Below are positions 60,635 to 64,000 of a DNA stretch of 64,000 bases, in pieces. The stretch comes from Rhodoplanes sp046000175 (GTDB taxonomy: Bacteria > Pseudomonadota > Alphaproteobacteria > Rhizobiales > Xanthobacteraceae). The notes under the pieces are model-generated. The model saw nothing but the letters and a program-made list of their open reading frames with translations, searched no databases and was not told the origin of the DNA. The first letter of the stretch is position 1. Every line of letters starts with the position of its first letter. Location of the stretch: assembly GCF_046000175.1 (NCBI RefSeq), contig NZ_JBEOMB010000005.1:92757-156756 (forward strand). The letters run 5' to 3'. The position numbers and the translations under genes are program-made.

Positions 60635-61717
60635 ATGACGGTCGCGCTTGTAACAGGCTCGGGCGGCTTGGTCGGCAGCGAATCGGTTCTCCACTTCGGC
60701 AGCCTCTTCGACCGGATCGTCGGCATCGACAACGACATGCGCGCCAAGCTGTTCGGCGCCGAGGCGTCGACCCGCTGGCTGTCGGCGCAACTGTCGGAGC
60801 GCCTGAAAAACTACCGTCACCACGACGTCGACATTCGCGACGAGAGCGCCGTGGATCGGATCGTCTCGGCCTACGGTCGCGCCCTGACCCTGATCGTCCA
60901 CACCGCCGCACAGCCCTCGCATGACTGGGCGGCCCGCGATCCGCGCGCCGACTTCACCATCAACGCCAACGGGACCCTGGTTCTGCTCGAGGCGATGCGA
61001 AAGCACGCGCCGGACGCCGTGCTCGTCTTCACCTCGACCAACAAGGTCTATGGCGACACGCCCAACCGGCTGCCGCTGATCGAGACCGAGACGCGCTTCG
61101 AGCTCGACCCCTCGCATCCCTTCGCGGCCCACGGCATCGACGAGAGCATGACGCTCGACCAGTCGACCCACAGCCTGTTCGGCGCCTCCAAGGTCGCGGC
61201 CGACGTGCTCGTGCAGGAGTACGGCCGGTACTTCGGGCTGAAGACCGCCGTGTTCCGCGGCGGCTGCCTGACCGGGCCGAACCATTCCGGCACCCAGCTC
61301 CACGGCTTTCTCGCCTATCTGATGAAATGCACGCTGAGCGGTCGGCCCTACACGGTGTTCGGCCACAAGGCCAAGCAGGTGCGCGACAACATCCACTCGG
61401 CCGACCTGATCGCGGCGTTCGACGCGGTGTGGCGCGATCCGCCCCGCGGCGAGGTGTTCAACATCGGGGGCGGCCGCGCCGCGAACTGCTCGATGCTGGA
61501 GGCGATCGCCCTGTGCGAGGAGATTGCCGGACGCCGCCTCGCTTGGCGCTACGAGCCGGAGGCCCGGATCGGCGACCACGTCTGGTACGTCAGCGACCTG
61601 CGGCGATTCCAGGCGCGCTATCCCGGCTGGTCCATCAGGCACGACATCCGCCGGACCCTGCAGGACATTCATGACGGCCTGCTGGCCCGCGAGGCGCCGG
61701 CGCGGCTCGCGGTCTGA
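60635..61717 (+). CDS. NAD-dependent epimerase/dehydratase family protein (CDP-paratose 2-epimerase-like)
   Basis: This 360-residue extended SDR acts on a nucleotide sugar. The NAD motif VALVTGSGGLVGSE starts at residue 3; the TSTNKVYGDTPNRLP loop and HSLFGASKVAADVLVQEYGR helix follow, with RDNIHSADLIAAF and FNIGGGRAANCSMLE near the C-terminus. The catalytic Tyr of YxxxK is replaced by Phe (FGASK), which may be a family trait of this group. ATG 60635 is preferred over 60608 because GGGAGACGGG precedes it and the Rossmann strand begins at once. It is the first of three genes for surface polysaccharide. Confidence 0.83.
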   Translation: MTVALVTGSGGLVGSESVLHFGSLFDRIVGIDNDMRAKLFGAEASTRWLSAQLSERLKNYRHHDVDIRDESAVDRIVSAYGRALTLIVHTAAQPSHDWAARDPRADFTINANGTLVLLEAMRKHAPDAVLVFTSTNKVYGDTPNRLPLIETETRFELDPSHPFAAHGIDESMTLDQSTHSLFGASKVAADVLVQEYGRYFGLKTAVFRGGCLTGPNHSGTQLHGFLAYLMKCTLSGRPYTVFGHKAKQVRDNIHSADLIAAFDAVWRDPPRGEVFNIGGGRAANCSMLEAIALCEEIAGRRLAWRYEPEARIGDHVWYVSDLRRFQARYPGWSIRHDIRRTLQDIHDGLLAREAPARLAV

Positions 61718-61816
61718 CCGCGGGCGGCCACGGGCGGCCGGCTCTACGCGCCCTTAACGGGATCGTGCTATGCGGGCCATGCCGGGCGACACCCGGACCG
61801 ATCGCCGGACGCCGCC

Positions 61817-63298
61817 ATGCCTGCACCTCCCGCCGACCGCCTCGCCATCGACGGCCTCGCCATCGACGGCCTCGCGGCCGACATCGCCGTTCCGCTGGTC
61901 GTCGATCTCGACGGCACGCTGCTGCTCGGCGACACGCTGCTCGAATGCTTCAGCGTGGTGCTGTTTCGGAGCCCGAGCGCCGCCGCGAAGGCGCTGCTCG
62001 GCCTGCACGATCGCGCCGCCTTCAAGCGGCGGCTCGCCGGCCAGGCGCTGCTCGAGCTCGCTGACATGCCGTGGCGGGCCGAGCTCGTCGCACTCCTGCG
62101 CACCGAGCGGGCGCGCGGCCGCGCCGTGCATCTCGTCACGGCGGCCGACCAGGCCGTCGCCGACGGCGTCGCCACGGCGCTCGGCCTGTTCGACAGCGCC
62201 ACCGGCAGCGACGGCGTGCGCAACCTGAAAGGCCCGGCGAAGCTCGTCCATCTGCGCGAGCGCTTTCCCGACGGCTTCCTCTATGCCGGCGACAGCCCGG
62301 CCGACCTGCCGCTGTTCGCGTCCGCGGCCGGCGCGGTGCTGTGCGACGTGCCCCGCCGCGTCGCGGCCGAGGTCGAGCGCTGCGGCACGCCCGTGCTCGC
62401 CACGCTGTCGCGGCCGCGGCCGGGCCTCCGCATCTGGCTCGAGGCGATGCGGGTCCACCAGTGGTCCAAGAACATCCTGCTGTTCGTGCCGCTGTTCGTC
62501 GGCCACGTGTTCGACGACCCGCACAAGGTCCTGACCGCGATCGCCGGATTCCTGGTGTTGTCGCTCCTGGTGTCCGGCACCTATCTGCTCAACGACATCT
62601 CCGACCTCGGGGCCGACCGCAAGCACCCGACCAAGCGGCGCCGGCCGTTCGCGAGCGGCGCGCTGCCGCTGTCGCTCGGCCTCGTGGCGGCACCCGTGAT
62701 GATCGCGGCCGCGCTGGTCGCCGCCGCGCTCCTGTCGCTCCCCTTCGCGCTGCTGCTGCTGCTCTATCTCGCGCTGACCACGGCCTACACGATGGCGCTG
62801 AAGCGCGAGCCGCTCACCGACGTGTTCGTCATCGGCAGCCTGTTCACGCTGCGCGTCGCGATGGGCGCCGCCGTGCTCGGCATCGCGCAGTCGCCCTGGC
62901 TCCTCTCCTTCGCACTCGCCTTCTTCGTGTCGCTGGCGCTCGCCAAGCGCCACGGCGAGGTGATCCGCGCCTTCCGGGCCGACACGCGCGAGATCGCCGG
63001 GCGGGGCTATCGCGGCGACGACTGGCCGCTGACGCTCACCTTCGGGGTCGGCGCCGGCCTGTTCTCGCTGGTCATCATGCTGCTCTACCTCGCCAACGAC
63101 GCGGCGCCGTCCGGCTTCTACCGGCACTCCGCCTGGCTCTACGCCGTGCCGGTGCTGATGGCCCTGTGGCTGCAGCGGGTCTGGCTTCTCGCCCAGCGCG
63201 GCGAGCTCGCCGACGACCCGGTCGTGTTCGCCCTGAAGGATCCGCGCAGCCTGGTGCTCGGCGCGATCGTCGGCGCCGCCTTCTTCGGGGCGATCTGA
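61817..63298 (+). CDS. HAD-like phosphatase fused to UbiA-family prenyltransferase
   Basis: This 493-residue protein has two domains. Residues about 25-200 form a HAD-type phosphohydrolase with nucleophile VVDLDGTLLLGDT (D30, D32) and YAGDSPADLPLF. Residues about 210-493 are a UbiA-superfamily membrane prenyltransferase with the prenyl-diphosphate motif NDISDLGAD, RKHPTKRRRPFASG and about eight helices. The same fusion is known for decaprenyl-phosphate phosphoribosyltransferase-like proteins, where the phosphatase acts on the 5-phosphoribosyl lipid. The N-terminus contains the short duplication LAIDGLAIDGLA. A role in lipid-linked sugar donors is likely. Confidence 0.85.
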   Translation: MPAPPADRLAIDGLAIDGLAADIAVPLVVDLDGTLLLGDTLLECFSVVLFRSPSAAAKALLGLHDRAAFKRRLAGQALLELADMPWRAELVALLRTERARGRAVHLVTAADQAVADGVATALGLFDSATGSDGVRNLKGPAKLVHLRERFPDGFLYAGDSPADLPLFASAAGAVLCDVPRRVAAEVERCGTPVLATLSRPRPGLRIWLEAMRVHQWSKNILLFVPLFVGHVFDDPHKVLTAIAGFLVLSLLVSGTYLLNDISDLGADRKHPTKRRRPFASGALPLSLGLVAAPVMIAAALVAAALLSLPFALLLLLYLALTTAYTMALKREPLTDVFVIGSLFTLRVAMGAAVLGIAQSPWLLSFALAFFVSLALAKRHGEVIRAFRADTREIAGRGYRGDDWPLTLTFGVGAGLFSLVIMLLYLANDAAPSGFYRHSAWLYAVPVLMALWLQRVWLLAQRGELADDPVVFALKDPRSLVLGAIVGAAFFGAI

Positions 63299-63320
63299 AA
63301 ACGTCGCGCCAGAACCTCGA

Positions 63321-63481
63321 CCCGTCATCCCGAGGTGCCCGGCGAAGCCGAGCCTCGAAGGATGCGGTCCGGGCCGTCGCCCACCCGATCTCGGGCTTGC
63401 CCGAGATCGGAATGTAAAGTCGGCAAGTCGGACAAGACTTGCCGCGGCTCGACCTGCGGTCGAGCGACACAGGGTGACGGG
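63321..63481. repeat. Palindromic intergenic repeat, family E-like, copy 2
   Basis: CCCGTCATCCCGAGGTGCCC and ACACAGGGTGACGGG are the ends. Internal hairpins are CCGATCTCGGGC/GCCCGAGATCGG, GGCAAGT/ACTTGCC and GGCTCGACC/GGTCGAGC. It fills most of the gap between the convergent HAD-UbiA and ManC genes. Confidence 0.75.
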
Positions 63482-63500
63482 CAGAGGGGACGTACCGCTC

Positions 63501-64000
63501 TCATTCGCGCCGATAGACGTCCTCGAGCCGGACGATGTCGTCCTCGCCCAGATAGCTGCCGGTCTGCACCTCGATCAGCTCGAGCGGGATCTTGCCCGGA
63601 TTGGCGAGGCGGTGGACCGTGCCGATCGGGATGTAGATCGACTCGTTCTCGTGCACCATCTTGCACATTTCGCCGGTCGTCACCTCGGCGGTGCCGCGCA
63701 CCACCACCCAGTGCTCGGCCCGGTGATAGTGCCGCTGCAGCGAGAGCTGGGCGCCCGGCGACACGACGATGCGCTTCACCTGATAACGTTCGCCGCGGTC
63801 GAGCGAGTCGTAATGGCCCCACGGGCGATGGCACAGCCGGTGCGCCGTCGCCTCGCCGCGCCCCTGCTGCTTGAGCGCCGCGACCGCGCCCTTGACGTCC
63901 TCGGCGCGCGCGCGCGGCAGCACCAGCACGGCGTCGGGCGTCGTGACGATAACGAGATCCTTGACGCCGAGCGCCACGGTCAGCCGGTCCTCGGCATGGA
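63501..64000 (-). CDS. C-terminal part of a mannose-1-phosphate guanylyltransferase/mannose-6-phosphate isomerase (ManC/AlgA type), 5' end outside the window
   Basis: The frame is open to the right edge, so only about 166 C-terminal residues are seen. They comprise the end of the nucleotidyltransferase domain (GVKDLVIVTTPDAVLVLP) and a full type II phosphomannose isomerase cupin: RPWGHYDSLDRGERYQVKRI, SLQRHYHRAEHWVVV with zinc-ligand Gln/His, and the ending IYIPIGTVHRLANPGKIPLE plus QTGSYLGEDDIVRLEDVYRR. The bifunctional enzyme makes GDP-mannose for exopolysaccharide or LPS. The GTG at 63977 is internal and not the real start. Confidence 0.92.
   Translation of the reverse strand, partial: HAEDRLTVALGVKDLVIVTTPDAVLVLPRARAEDVKGAVAALKQQGRGEATAHRLCHRPWGHYDSLDRGERYQVKRIVVSPGAQLSLQRHYHRAEHWVVVRGTAEVTTGEMCKMVHENESIYIPIGTVHRLANPGKIPLELIEVQTGSYLGEDDIVRLEDVYRRE

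Overview
The window is high-G+C DNA (roughly 70% by eye) from an alphaproteobacterium, most probably of the order Hyphomicrobiales. The evidence is the giant GPR/RgsE-like polar-growth protein at the left edge, a PmtA-type phospholipid methyltransferase beside a PlcP-type lipid phosphoesterase, a TPP-riboswitch thiMED operon, soluble cytochrome c', several solute-binding proteins of the TTT and TRAP types, and many palindromic intergenic repeats of the kind seen in Bradyrhizobium/Rhodoplanes-like genomes. Genus is inference. No rRNA, tRNA, CRISPR array, phage or transposase gene was seen. It reads as chromosomal core and semi-core DNA.

Layout: 1-5.5 kb, C-terminal ~1.8 kaa of a coiled-coil growth-pole protein, ended by a strong terminator. 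5.8-8.7 kb, MlaE(STAS)-MlaF-MlaD lipid transport operon (minus). 8.8-16 kb, dipeptide epimerase, a small secreted protein, an MFS transporter, a 1011-aa protein with 32-residue repeats, threonine dehydratase. 16-19 kb, a membrane-lipid remodelling locus (pmtA, plcP and a divergent GT21 glycosyltransferase with a PHO-box-like site). 19-24.4 kb, an atypical SDR, a pyruvate-carboxyltransferase-family enzyme, a FAH-family hydrolase and an orphan TRAP binding protein. 24.7-27.1 kb, thiamine salvage operon thiM-thiE-thiD behind a TPP riboswitch. 27.2-32.6 kb, a stand-alone RAM-domain protein, a DMT exporter, a di-haem cytochrome c, cytochrome c' and a form-II CoxL-like molybdenum hydroxylase subunit. 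32.9-37.3 kb, RND efflux pump and adaptor, divergent from an HtrA-like protease. 38.8-40.6 kb, a CatC-like/SnoaL fusion plus an ankyrin protein. 40.8-44.8 kb, murJ and two WbpB/WbpE-like amino-sugar genes. 45-54.2 kb, amino-acid and organic-acid metabolism: dadA, two paralogous TTT binding proteins, a second atypical SDR, a DapA-like lyase, a BisC/TorZ-like molybdoenzyme interrupted by one in-frame TAG, an Asp/Glu racemase and a divergent Lrp/AsnC regulator. 54.5-56.5 kb, modB and modC separated by a palindromic element. 56.7-59.9 kb, a Tyr/Gly-rich secreted protein, then tcuA divergent from a GntR/FCD regulator with a recognisable operator. 60.6-64 kb, surface-polysaccharide genes: epimerase, HAD-UbiA fusion, and the C-terminus of a ManC/AlgA-type enzyme running off the right edge.

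The most interesting non-coding signals are at least twelve palindromic repeat elements in five families, all intergenic. One sits between modB and modC, flanked by a 13-bp duplication that includes the modC start. Others are a three-fold 21-bp-phased array upstream of dadA, paired 17-bp dyads between the RND pump and the HtrA gene, and the PHO-box-like site in the lipid locus. I did not find a multi-gene locus I would call a wholly undescribed system. The best candidates for new biology are the 32-residue-repeat protein, the isomerase-fusion/ankyrin pair, the two SDRs lacking the Tyr-Lys motif, and the repeat-element insertion inside modBC.
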